A stretch of DNA of 64,000 bases. Origin: Luteibacter mycovicinus (lineage in GTDB: Bacteria; Pseudomonadota; Gammaproteobacteria; Xanthomonadales; Rhodanobacteraceae). Where the stretch lies: contig NZ_JQNL01000001.1 of the NCBI RefSeq assembly GCF_000745235.1, forward strand, positions 3,652,001 to 3,716,000, given 5' to 3'. The first letter of the stretch is position 1, and every line of letters starts with the position of its first letter. A program made the translations under genes and the position numbers. Positions 57,423 through 64,000 of the stretch are shown in pieces. Below the pieces are notes generated by a model. It saw nothing but the letters and a program-made list of their open reading frames with translations, ran no database searches and had not been told where the DNA came from.

Positions 57423-57740
57423 ATGGCGAAGAAATCCTCCAAAGACGCGACCAGCGCGCCGCTCACGCTCGATGCCGACCTGCGCATCGCCGCGGCGCCT
57501 GCGCTGCGCGATACCCTGTTGGCGGCGCTCGCCACCGGCGGCTCGGTCGAGATCGACGGCGGCGCGGTGGTCCAGGTGGACACCGCCGCCCTGCAGCTGC
57601 TCGCCGCGTTTTCCCGCGACGCAAAGGCGGCGGGGCATCCGGTCACCTGGACGGGCGTCAGCGACTCCCTCCAGCGCGGCGTGGCCGTGCTGGGTCTCAA
57701 CGGCTTGATTGAACTGCCGGCTCGCGCCGGCGTGAACTGA
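57423..57740 (+). CDS. STAS-domain protein of the chemotaxis operon
   Basis: A 105-residue single STAS domain (SpoIIAA/MlaB-like), residues about 13-98. The region equivalent to the phosphorylated DSSGLG of SpoIIAA reads VQVDTAALQLLAAF, so a Thr replaces the Ser and the Gly is lost. Regulation by a partner-switch kinase is therefore uncertain. The gene is first behind the sigma-28 promoter and 10 bases before cheY, so it is co-expressed with the chemotaxis proteins. STAS genes sit at this place in several gammaproteobacterial che operons, with unknown function. Confidence 0.85.
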   Translation: MAKKSSKDATSAPLTLDADLRIAAAPALRDTLLAALATGGSVEIDGGAVVQVDTAALQLLAAFSRDAKAAGHPVTWTGVSDSLQRGVAVLGLNGLIELPARAGVN

Positions 57741-57750
57741 AGGTGCTTCG

Positions 57751-58113
57751 ATGGCTAAGATTCTTGCGGTAGACGACTCGGCCTCCATGCGCAGCATGGT
57801 TGCTTTCACCCTGCGTGGCGCCGGCCACGACGTCGAAGAAGCCGATAACGGCCAGGCGGCGCTCGATTCGGCTGCCGTGCACAAGTTCGACCTGATCCTG
57901 GCCGACGTGAACATGCCGGTGATGGACGGCATCACGATGGTCCGCGAGATCCGCACCCGTCCGGACTACCGTGGCGTGCCGATCCTCATGCTGACCACCG
58001 AGTCCAATCCGGAAAAGAAGATGGAAGGCAAGGCGGCTGGCGCGACCGGCTGGCTGGTCAAGCCGTTCGATCCGGAACAGCTGCTGGCTACCGTCGGCCG
58101 CGTGCTCGGCTGA
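57751..58113 (+). CDS. cheY: chemotaxis response regulator CheY
   Basis: A 120-residue single receiver domain. Residues expected for CheY are present: Asp8-Asp9 (VDDSASMR), phospho-acceptor Asp52 (LADVNMPVMDG), Thr82-Thr83 and Lys104 (WLVKPFDPEQL). Phospho-CheY binds FliM to alter flagellar rotation. KAAGATGWLVKPF and ESNPEKKMEGK are typical of the CheY encoded beside CheA in cheYAW-type operons. cheA follows after 50 bases. Confidence 0.95.
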   Translation: MAKILAVDDSASMRSMVAFTLRGAGHDVEEADNGQAALDSAAVHKFDLILADVNMPVMDGITMVREIRTRPDYRGVPILMLTTESNPEKKMEGKAAGATGWLVKPFDPEQLLATVGRVLG

Positions 58114-58163
58114 TTCTTCGTAAACGGCTCTTCCTCAAGTTCCGGTAATCCAGGGTTACTTCC

Positions 58164-60146
58164 ATGTCCAAAGTCGATCTGGCGCAATTCCACAAGGCGT
58201 TTCACGAAGAGAGCCTCGACGGTCTCGACGCCATGGAGCAGGCGCTCCTCGCGCTGGACGAAGGCGCCGAGGATCCGGAACTGATCAACGTCGTGTTCCG
58301 TGCCGCCCACTCGATCAAGGGCGGCGCGGCCACGTTCGGCTTCACCGATGTGGCGGCGTTTACCCACGTGGCCGAAAACCTGATGGACGAGGTCCGCAGC
58401 GGCCGCCGTCCGATGGAAAAGGCCGTCGTGGAGCTGCTGCTGCGCTCGGGCGATACCGTGCGCGACATGCTGTCGCTGTCGATGGCCGGCCAGCCGGCCG
58501 CCACGGCGGAGAGCCAGGCCCTGCTGGCGGAACTCTCGGCGATGGTCTCCGGTGCGCCTGTGGCGGCACCGGTGGCGGTCAAGGCCGCCGCGCCGGTCGA
58601 GGCGATCGAAGGCTGGGACATCGCGTTCCGTCCGTTCGATTACCTGCTCAAGACCGGTAACGATCCCGCGCGCATGTTCCGTGAGCTCGAGGCCATGGGC
58701 CCGCTCTCGGTCACCTGCGACGCGAGCAAGCTTCCCGCGCTGGCCGATATGGACGCCGAGTCGTCCTACCTCGGCTGGACACTCCATCTCGCCGCCGGTG
58801 CCAAACGTGCCGCCGTCGAAGGTGTATTCGACTGGGTCGATGGCGATTGCGAGCTGACGGCGACGCCGCGCATCGCCGCGGCCGCGCCGGTCGCCGCCGC
58901 ACCGGTTGCCGCCGTGGCCGCGGCCCCGGCCGCCCCCCGTGCCGTGCGCGAGCCCGCCGTCAACAGCGAGTCGAGCTCGGTTCGCGTCGGCATCGAAAAG
59001 ATCGACACCCTGATCAATCTCGTCGGCGAACTGGTCATCACGCAGTCGATGCTGACCCAGTTCAACGACGGTGTGGACGCCTCGCAGCTGGAAATGTTCC
59101 GCCAGGGGCTGGCCCAGCTGGGTCGCCATACGCGCGAACTGCAGGAAAGCGTCATGAGCATCCGCATGCTGCCGATCAGCACGGTGTTCAACCGCTTCCC
59201 GCGTCTGGTCCGCGACCTCGCGCAGAAGCTCGACAAGAAAGTCGTGCTCGACATGCGCGGCGAAACCACCGAACTCGACAAGACGGTGCTGGAGAAGATC
59301 GGCGACCCGCTGGTGCATCTGGTCCGCAACGCGATCGACCATGGCCTCGAAGTACCGGCTAAACGCCAGGCCGCTGGTAAGGGCGATACGGGCACGCTGC
59401 GCATGGAAGCCTTCCACCGCGGCGGTTCCATCGTGGTCGAAGTGGCCGATGACGGCGCGGGTCTGAATCGCGAGGCCATCGTCGCCAAGGCGGTCTCGCG
59501 CGGCATCATCGCCTCGGGCGATCACATGTCCGACGACGCCGTGGCCGACCTCATCTTCGAAGCGGGCTTCTCCACCGCCGCCGCCACGACCGACCTCTCG
59601 GGCCGCGGCGTGGGCATGGACGTGGTCCGTCGCAACGTCATGGACCTGGGCGGTACGGTCAGTATCCGCAGCGTCGAGGGCAAAGGCACCACCTTCACCA
59701 TCACCTTGCCGCTGACGCTGGCGATCATCGACGGCCTGACGGCCGCGGTGGGTGAAGAAACCTACATCGTGCCGCTGGTTTCCATCGTCGAATCCGTGCA
59801 GGTGAAGCCGGATGCGATTCGCAGCGTGGCGGGCGGCGGCGAGCTGTTCCGCTTCCGCGATCACTGGCTGCCCATCGTGCGGCTGTTCGACGCGTTCGGC
59901 TGCGCCGGTCAGCGCCGTGCCATCGACGACGGTATCGTCATCGTGGTGGAAGGCGAGGGCAGTCGCATCGGTCTGTTCGTCGACGAACTCATCGGCCAGC
60001 AGCAGGCGGTGGTGAAGTCGCTGGAAGCCAACTATCGCCGGGTCACCGGTATCTCCGGCGCGACGATCCTGGCTGACGGCTCCGTCGCGCTGATCGCCGA
60101 CGTCGCCGGGCTGGTGCGTCTGCAGGCGCGTCGCAAGGCGGCCTGA
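58164..60146 (+). CDS. cheA: chemotaxis sensor kinase CheA
   Basis: A 660-residue kinase. The P1 phosphotransfer domain carries His49 in FRAAHSIKGGAATFG. A second domain follows at about residues 150-225, then an Ala/Pro-rich linker (about 232-265). P3 dimerisation (VGIEKIDTLINLVGELVITQ, about 275), P4 ATPase (N-box HLVRNAIDHGLEVP, DDGAGLN, LSGRGVGMDVV) and P5 CheW-like domain (TFTITLPLTLAIIDGL onward) complete the protein. It autophosphorylates under receptor control and passes phosphate to CheY and CheB. Linker codons are strongly GC-biased. A 324-base spacer with REP arms separates it from cheW. Confidence 0.96.
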   Translation: MSKVDLAQFHKAFHEESLDGLDAMEQALLALDEGAEDPELINVVFRAAHSIKGGAATFGFTDVAAFTHVAENLMDEVRSGRRPMEKAVVELLLRSGDTVRDMLSLSMAGQPAATAESQALLAELSAMVSGAPVAAPVAVKAAAPVEAIEGWDIAFRPFDYLLKTGNDPARMFRELEAMGPLSVTCDASKLPALADMDAESSYLGWTLHLAAGAKRAAVEGVFDWVDGDCELTATPRIAAAAPVAAAPVAAVAAAPAAPRAVREPAVNSESSSVRVGIEKIDTLINLVGELVITQSMLTQFNDGVDASQLEMFRQGLAQLGRHTRELQESVMSIRMLPISTVFNRFPRLVRDLAQKLDKKVVLDMRGETTELDKTVLEKIGDPLVHLVRNAIDHGLEVPAKRQAAGKGDTGTLRMEAFHRGGSIVVEVADDGAGLNREAIVAKAVSRGIIASGDHMSDDAVADLIFEAGFSTAAATTDLSGRGVGMDVVRRNVMDLGGTVSIRSVEGKGTTFTITLPLTLAIIDGLTAAVGEETYIVPLVSIVESVQVKPDAIRSVAGGGELFRFRDHWLPIVRLFDAFGCAGQRRAIDDGIVIVVEGEGSRIGLFVDELIGQQQAVVKSLEANYRRVTGISGATILADGSVALIADVAGLVRLQARRKAA

Positions 60147-60166
60147 TCGCCGTGGGTTGAACGGGG

Positions 60167-60275
60167 TCGCGCGCAAGGCGCGCTCCTACAACCGCCGGCC
60201 ATCCCCGCCGCGCGGTGCCCCAACCGGTAAGCCCGTGCGGTACCGCCGCGCGGTAGGAGCGCGCCCTGCGCGCGA
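60167..60275. repeat. two REP arms in outward orientation (cheA-cheW spacer)
   Basis: TCGCGCGCAAGGCGCGCTCC...TAC (60167-60189) and GTAGGAGCGCGCCCTGCGCG (60253-60275). Their orientation is the reverse of the doublets at 40337 and 46088: the TAC/GTA ends face each other. They can still pair as a hairpin in the cheA 3' region. Confidence 0.8.
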
Positions 60276-60303
60276 AAAGCCGACAAAGCAATGAAGCGGC
60301 ACG

Positions 60304-60369
60304 CCCCGGTTCCCCATTCCGTCTCCCCATCCCCGCCCATCCCGCCCCATCACGCCCCACACCCCACCG
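60304..60369 (+). repeat. C-rich, G-poor tract (G-run tract on the minus strand)
   Basis: A run with CCCC blocks spaced by 1-7 bases, including a degenerate tandem unit near CCCCATC/CGCCC. The minus strand has at least six runs of three or four G, enough for a G-quadruplex. The plus-strand RNA is C-rich and G-poor, as Rho-loading sites are. Confidence 0.6.
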
Positions 60370-60393
60370 GATGCGGCACCGCAAAATTGCCCC

Positions 60394-60420
60394 TCAAGTC
60401 CCCACCGGAATAGCCGATAC
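60394..60420 (+). promoter_or_regulatory. sigma-28 (FliA) promoter before cheW
   Basis: TCAAGTCC (60394-60401), an 11-base spacer and GCCGATAC (60413-60420). The -10 matches seven of eight bases. The TCAAG form of the -35 is used by many flagellar promoters in Pseudomonas and relatives. Predicted start is about 45 bases before cheW. Confidence 0.78.
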
Positions 60421-60470
60421 CCCAAGGGAAGGGGTCCCGAACCGCCGATCCGATCCGCCGTGGGAACGAC

Positions 60471-60986
60471 ATGAATCAAGCAGCCAATACCGCCATCGAC
60501 GCGTCCGACGAGGCCGCGCAGTACCTGACCGTCAACCTCGGTAACGAGGAATACGCGGTGGATATCCTCGCCGTCCGCGAAATCCGCGGCTGGACACCGG
60601 TGACGCGCATCCCGCAGGCACCGTCCTATGTGCTGGGTGTGCTGAACCTGCGCGGCGCGATCGTGCCGGTGCTCGATCTTCGCCTGCGCTTCAATCTGGC
60701 GCGCGAGGAATACACCGCCACCACCGTGACCGTCATCGTCATGGTCAACGGTCGCCAGTTCGGCGTGGTGGTCGATGCCGTCTCCGACGTGGTGGAGGTC
60801 GCTCCCGGCGGCATCCGTCCGGTTCCCGACATGGGCACCACCGTCGATACCGAATACCTGAAGGGCCTCACGTCCGTCGGCGAGCGCATGGTGTTGCTGC
60901 TCGACGTCGACCGTCTCCTGCAGCCGCAGGACGCCCAGATGCTGGAAGCCGCGCTGGCTTCCACCGACGTCAAAGCCGTCGCCTGA
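60471..60986 (+). CDS. cheW: chemotaxis coupling protein CheW
   Basis: A 171-residue CheW-domain protein that links receptors to CheA. It shows the usual QYLTVNLGNEEYAVDILAVR start, GWTPVTRIPQAPSYVLGVLN and GAIVPVLDLR strands, and the conserved FGVVVDAVSDVVEV segment. It has its own sigma-28-type promoter and lies 84 bases before the receptor gene, so it may be expressed with or apart from cheA. Confidence 0.96.
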   Translation: MNQAANTAIDASDEAAQYLTVNLGNEEYAVDILAVREIRGWTPVTRIPQAPSYVLGVLNLRGAIVPVLDLRLRFNLAREEYTATTVTVIVMVNGRQFGVVVDAVSDVVEVAPGGIRPVPDMGTTVDTEYLKGLTSVGERMVLLLDVDRLLQPQDAQMLEAALASTDVKAVA

Positions 60987-61070
60987 GCGTAGAGGCGCCG
61001 TGGCGGCTTCGGTCGCCGTGGCGTGAGATGCCCGGTTTGCCACTGCCGCACTTTGCCGATTGGAATCGCA

Positions 61071-62789
61071 ATGAATAAGTTCAAGTTCAAGATGCCCGCC
61101 CTGACCGTCCGTGGACGCCTTTACGGTGTGCTCGGTCTTTTGGGCGTCATGCTGATCGGCGGCGCCGCCGTCGGCCTCGGTGCCATGTACTTTCAGAACG
61201 AAGGCCTGCGCAAGGTCTACGAGGAAGAACTCGTTCCGTCCGAGATGCTCAGCCAGGTGAGCACGCGCGCCCTGATGGCCTTCGTGGTCATGGGTGAAGC
61301 CGCGGCGAAGGTGTCCGAGAAGGATCAGGTCAACCAGAAGCTTGCCGAGTTCCAGAAGCTCCAGGACGAGATGGCCAAGCTGAAGGACGACTACAAAAAG
61401 ATGCCGATGTCGCCGGAGATCAAGAAGCTCTACGACCGCTGGCAGTCGTCCAACGACGAGTACAACTCGGCCAAGAACGACATGCTCGACGCCCTCAAGC
61501 AGGGTGACGAGGGCGCGCTCGACGTCATGGAGATGTCCGTCCGCCCGATCCTCATGGATCGTCAGGCGCAGCTCGCCAAGCTGGTCACCGCCAAGCGCGA
61601 CGAGGCCGCGGCGATCTACGAAAAGCAGGCAGCCCAGTACAAGACGATCCGTGCCTTCTGCATCATTGCGCTGTCGCTCGGCCTGATCGTCAGCCTGCTG
61701 ATCGGCGTGCTGGTGATCCGCTCGATCCTCCGCACGCTGTCGGTCACCGTGAACGTCGCCAACCAGATTGCCGAAGGCAAGCTGGGTCACGACGTGCAGG
61801 TCACCCGTCAGGACGAACTCGGCCAGCTGCAGGGCGCGTTCCGCGCGATGGACGAGCGCCTCAGCGCCATCGTCACCGAAGTGCGTCACGGTTCCTCGTC
61901 GGTCAGCACCGCCGCGCAGCAGATCTCGCGCGGTAACGACGACCTCTCGCAGCGCACGCAGGAACAGGCGTCCAGCCTGGAAGAAACCGCTTCGTCGATG
62001 GAAGAAATGACCTCGACCGTCAAGCAGAACGCCGAGAACGCCAGCCACGCCAACCAGCTGGCCCGCGGTGCACGTGAGCAGGCGGAGAAGGGCGGCGAAG
62101 TCGTTGCCCAGACCGTTGTCGCCATGCGCGAGATCAACAGCTCCAGCAAGAAGATTTCCGACATCGTCAGCCTCATCGACGAAATCGCTTTCCAGACCAA
62201 TCTGCTGGCGCTCAACGCCGCGGTGGAAGCCGCGCGTGCGGGTGAGCAGGGTCGCGGCTTCGCCGTGGTCGCTACCGAGGTGCGTAACCTCGCCCAGCGT
62301 TCGGCGGGTGCGGCCAAGGAGATCAAGGGCCTCATCAACGACAGCGCGAGCAAGGTCAAGGCCGGTTCCGAGCTGGTCGACCAGTCCGGTAAGGCGCTCG
62401 CCGAGATCGTCGAGAGCGTGAAGAAAGTGACCGACATCGTCGCCGAGATCGCCGCCGCCAGCTCCGAGCAGTCGGCCGGTATCGACCAGGTCAACCACGC
62501 CGTGCTGCAGATGGACGAGATGACCCAGCAGAACGCCGCACTGGTGGAAGAATCCGCCGCCGCCGCCCGTGCCATGCACGAGCAGGCGACCGAGCTGAGC
62601 CGTCAGGTGTCGTTCTTCCAGGTCACCGGTACAGTGGCTTCCGCGCCGGCCGCCAGGGCGCCGCGCAAGGACGCCACGCAGGAAGAGATGGAAACGGTGT
62701 TCGCCGCGGTGCGCAGCACGCCGGCCGCCCCCGTGCGACCGTCGCGTCCCGCCGAGTCGGCTGACTCCGGCGTGTGGAAGGAGTTCTGA
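61071..62789 (+). CDS. methyl-accepting chemotaxis protein
   Basis: A 572-residue transmembrane receptor from [13 protein letters not shown]1 spans about residues 17-40, a periplasmic four-helix-bundle region about 40-200 (Lys/Glu-rich helices), TM2 about 205-228, HAMP about 228-282, then the methylation helices and the conserved tip [19 protein letters not shown]. The C terminus SGVWKEF ends in a W-x-x-F pattern like the NWETF tail that tethers CheR and CheB to Tar and Tsr. cheR follows 3 bases later. The ligand is unknown. Confidence 0.95.
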   Translation: MNKFKFKMPALTVRGRLYGVLGLLGVMLIGGAAVGLGAMYFQNEGLRKVYEEELVPSEMLSQVSTRALMAFVVMGEAAAKVSEKDQVNQKLAEFQKLQDEMAKLKDDYKKMPMSPEIKKLYDRWQSSNDEYNSAKNDMLDALKQGDEGALDVMEMSVRPILMDRQAQLAKLVTAKRDEAAAIYEKQAAQYKTIRAFCIIALSLGLIVSLLIGVLVIRSILRTLSVTVNVANQIAEGKLGHDVQVTRQDELGQLQGAFRAMDERLSAIVTEVRHGSSSVSTAAQQISRGNDDLSQRTQEQASSLEETASSMEEMTSTVKQNAENASHANQLARGAREQAEKGGEVVAQTVVAMREINSSSKKISDIVSLIDEIAFQTNLLALNAAVEAARAGEQGRGFAVVATEVRNLAQRSAGAAKEIKGLINDSASKVKAGSELVDQSGKALAEIVESVKKVTDIVAEIAAASSEQSAGIDQVNHAVLQMDEMTQQNAALVEESAAAARAMHEQATELSRQVSFFQVTGTVASAPAARAPRKDATQEEMETVFAAVRSTPAAPVRPSRPAESADSGVWKEF

Positions 62790-62792
62790 TCG

Positions 62793-63668
62793 ATGAATGC
62801 GCTCGTCAACAACGGCGACAGCGTCGTACCGGCGAGCGCAGCGGGCCCGAGCCTGGGCGACGCGGACTTCGCCTTCCTTCGCGACTTCGTGCTTCAGCAT
62901 TGCGGTATCTCGCTAGGCGAGCACAAGCGCCAGCTCGTCCAGGGGCGTCTGCTCCGCCGGCTGCGCACGCTTCGCCTCGACGGTTTCTCGGCGTACTGCG
63001 ATCTGCTTCGTCGCGATCCGGACGGCGAACTGGGTGAACTGGCCAGCTGCATCAGCACCAACGTCACCTCGTTCTTCCGTGAGATGCACCATTACGACCT
63101 GCTCGTGGACGAGCTCCTGCCACGCTGGCTTGAAGAAAAGCGCAACGGTGGACGCCTGCGCATCTGGTCGGCCGGTTGCTCCACGGGCGAAGAACCGTAC
63201 GCCATCGCCATGGTGCTGGCCGAGGCCATGGAGCGGATGGGCGTCAACATCGACGCGAAGATTCTCGCGACCGACCTGTCACCGCAGGCGCTGGAATTCG
63301 GGCGCAAAGGCGTCTACCCGGTCGACCGCCTGACGGGCGTGAGCGAAGCGCGTCGCAAGCGCTGGTTCCTGCGCGGCGAAGGCTCGTTCGACGGTTTCGC
63401 CCAGGTGCACCCGCGCCTGCGCGAGCTCGTCACCATCCAGCCGCTCAACCTGCTTCACGACTGGCCCATGCAGGGCAAGTTCGACGCCATTTTCTGCCGC
63501 AACGTCGTCATCTATTTCGATAAGCCGACCAAGCAGCGCCTGTTCTCCCGTTATGCCGGCATGCTGGAAAGCCGCGGCTACCTTTTCCTCGGTCACTCGG
63601 AATCCATGTACGGACTGTCCGAAGACTTCGACCTCATCGGTCGAACCGTTTATCGGAAACGCACATGA
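62793..63668 (+). CDS. cheR: chemotaxis protein methyltransferase CheR
   Basis: A 291-residue protein. It methylates receptor glutamates with SAM for adaptation. The N-terminal helical domain (about residues 25-90, LQHCGISLGEHKRQLVQGRL) precedes the SAM domain with WSAGCSTGEEPYAIAMVL, ILATDLSPQAL and FCRNVVIYFDKPTKQ, and SRGYLFLGHSES near the end. It overlaps cheD by ATGA. A tethering partner is available in the receptor tail immediately upstream. Confidence 0.96.
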   Translation: MNALVNNGDSVVPASAAGPSLGDADFAFLRDFVLQHCGISLGEHKRQLVQGRLLRRLRTLRLDGFSAYCDLLRRDPDGELGELASCISTNVTSFFREMHHYDLLVDELLPRWLEEKRNGGRLRIWSAGCSTGEEPYAIAMVLAEAMERMGVNIDAKILATDLSPQALEFGRKGVYPVDRLTGVSEARRKRWFLRGEGSFDGFAQVHPRLRELVTIQPLNLLHDWPMQGKFDAIFCRNVVIYFDKPTKQRLFSRYAGMLESRGYLFLGHSESMYGLSEDFDLIGRTVYRKRT

Positions 63669-64000
63669 CAGACGCGTTCGCGACCCTGCCACGCACGTTC
63701 GTCGGCTTCGATCCAAAGAGTGTGCTGCCGGGATTCGAACACGTCCGCCGGTTCTGGGATCCCGCGCAGGAAGTGGTGACGGTCAAGATTCTGCCTGGCG
63801 AATACTACGTCAGCACGCAGGAAGAAATGATCTCCACCGTACTGGGATCGTGCGTGTCGGCCTGCGTGCGCGACACGAAACAGCGCATCGGCGGCATGAA
63901 CCATTTCATGCTGCCCGAGCCCGCGGGCGAGCGTGACAGCTGGAGTTCCACCGTCGGTCGTGCCGCGCGTTACGGCAACGACGCGATGGAGCAGCTGATC
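63665..64000 (+). CDS. cheD: chemoreceptor glutamine deamidase CheD (partial, runs off the window)
   Basis: The first 112 codons are present; the gene continues beyond the right edge. CheD deamidates receptor glutamines and can interact with CheY-phosphatases. The catalytic Cys in TVLGSCVSACVRD and the His in GGMNHFMLPEP are visible with normal spacing. The ATG lies inside the cheR stop (ATGA), so the two are coupled. cheB is expected next, but is not seen. Confidence 0.93.
   Translation, partial: MTDAFATLPRTFVGFDPKSVLPGFEHVRRFWDPAQEVVTVKILPGEYYVSTQEEMISTVLGSCVSACVRDTKQRIGGMNHFMLPEPAGERDSWSSTVGRAARYGNDAMEQLI

Noticed and set aside
57966..60176. Minus-strand open frame of 736 codons antisense to cheA
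   Set aside because: CheA motifs are complete on the plus strand; the opposite frame is a His/Asp-rich codon shadow.
40337..60275. Repeated GTAGGAGC units as a CRISPR array
   Set aside because: The units are far apart, inverted, lack regular spacers and have no cas genes nearby; they are REP-type palindromes.
61055..61062. GCCGATTG before the receptor gene as a third sigma-28 promoter
   Set aside because: No -35 box of the TAAAG or TCAAG type lies 11 bases upstream, and the start would fall almost on the initiation codon.
60186..62900. Minus-strand open frame of 904 codons antisense to cheW and the receptor gene
   Set aside because: The plus strand encodes clear CheW and MCP domains; the opposite frame is open only because of GC-rich third positions and shows no protein family.

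Overview
This is a GC-rich chromosomal segment from a gammaproteobacterium. Gene order and protein character point to the Lysobacterales (Xanthomonadales), most likely Rhodanobacteraceae near Luteibacter or Dyella. The evidence is the thrS-infC-rpmI-rplT-pheS-pheT-ihfA-merR block, the recC-recB-recD order, a FliA-type chemotaxis operon and scattered REP repeats built on GTAGGAGC. The genus is inferred, not demonstrated. Apart from one IS3-family insertion there is no prophage, plasmid or CRISPR signal.

Layout. Positions 1-4100 hold a small membrane protein, tRNA-Asn, an orphan FimT/GspH pseudopilin, uvrB, tRNA-Val and a HemJ-like membrane protein. Positions 4135-13105 are recC-recB-recD with overlapping ends, abutting a convergent UDP-sugar epimerase. 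Positions 14167-21832 are the translation/IHF block. It shows a possible Thr-codon attenuator before thrS, an ATC start for infC, a strong hairpin before pheS and a tRNA-Pro at the end. A LysR regulator follows, then an IS3-family element that sits precisely inside one arm of a REP doublet, with a 3-bp duplication.

Positions 24413-29269 (minus strand) form a compact operon of an FMN L-lactate dehydrogenase, an AldA-like lactaldehyde dehydrogenase and a PQQ/haem alcohol dehydrogenase. Together they could oxidise 1,2-propanediol to pyruvate. Next come a secreted protein of unknown function, a PAS-GGDEF diguanylate cyclase, and serA divergent from a D-2-hydroxyglutarate-type dehydrogenase, which could recycle the by-product of SerA.

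Positions 34186-39295 are the most unusual region. A methyltransferase, an MFS exporter and a membrane acyltransferase overlap end to end, divergent from a QxxRW processive glycosyltransferase and a short cytosolic NodB-like deacetylase. The gene set resembles a chito-oligosaccharide (Nod-factor-like) pathway without a NodA. Proline iminopeptidase and a large secreted nuclease follow.

Positions 43394-45002 carry a three-gene Ras-like GTPase/roadblock module that resembles Streptomyces conservons but has no kinase. upp, a PsiF-like protein and a class III aminotransferase come next. Positions 47867-52525 are a five-gene run of ABC transporter, two different NarL/DesK-type kinases and one LuxR-type regulator. 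Two coupled envelope proteins and queA lead into the chemotaxis operon STAS-cheY-cheA-cheW-mcp-cheR-cheD (57423 to the window end). Two well-formed sigma-28 promoters are visible there, before the STAS gene and before cheW. REP doublets mark several gene borders.
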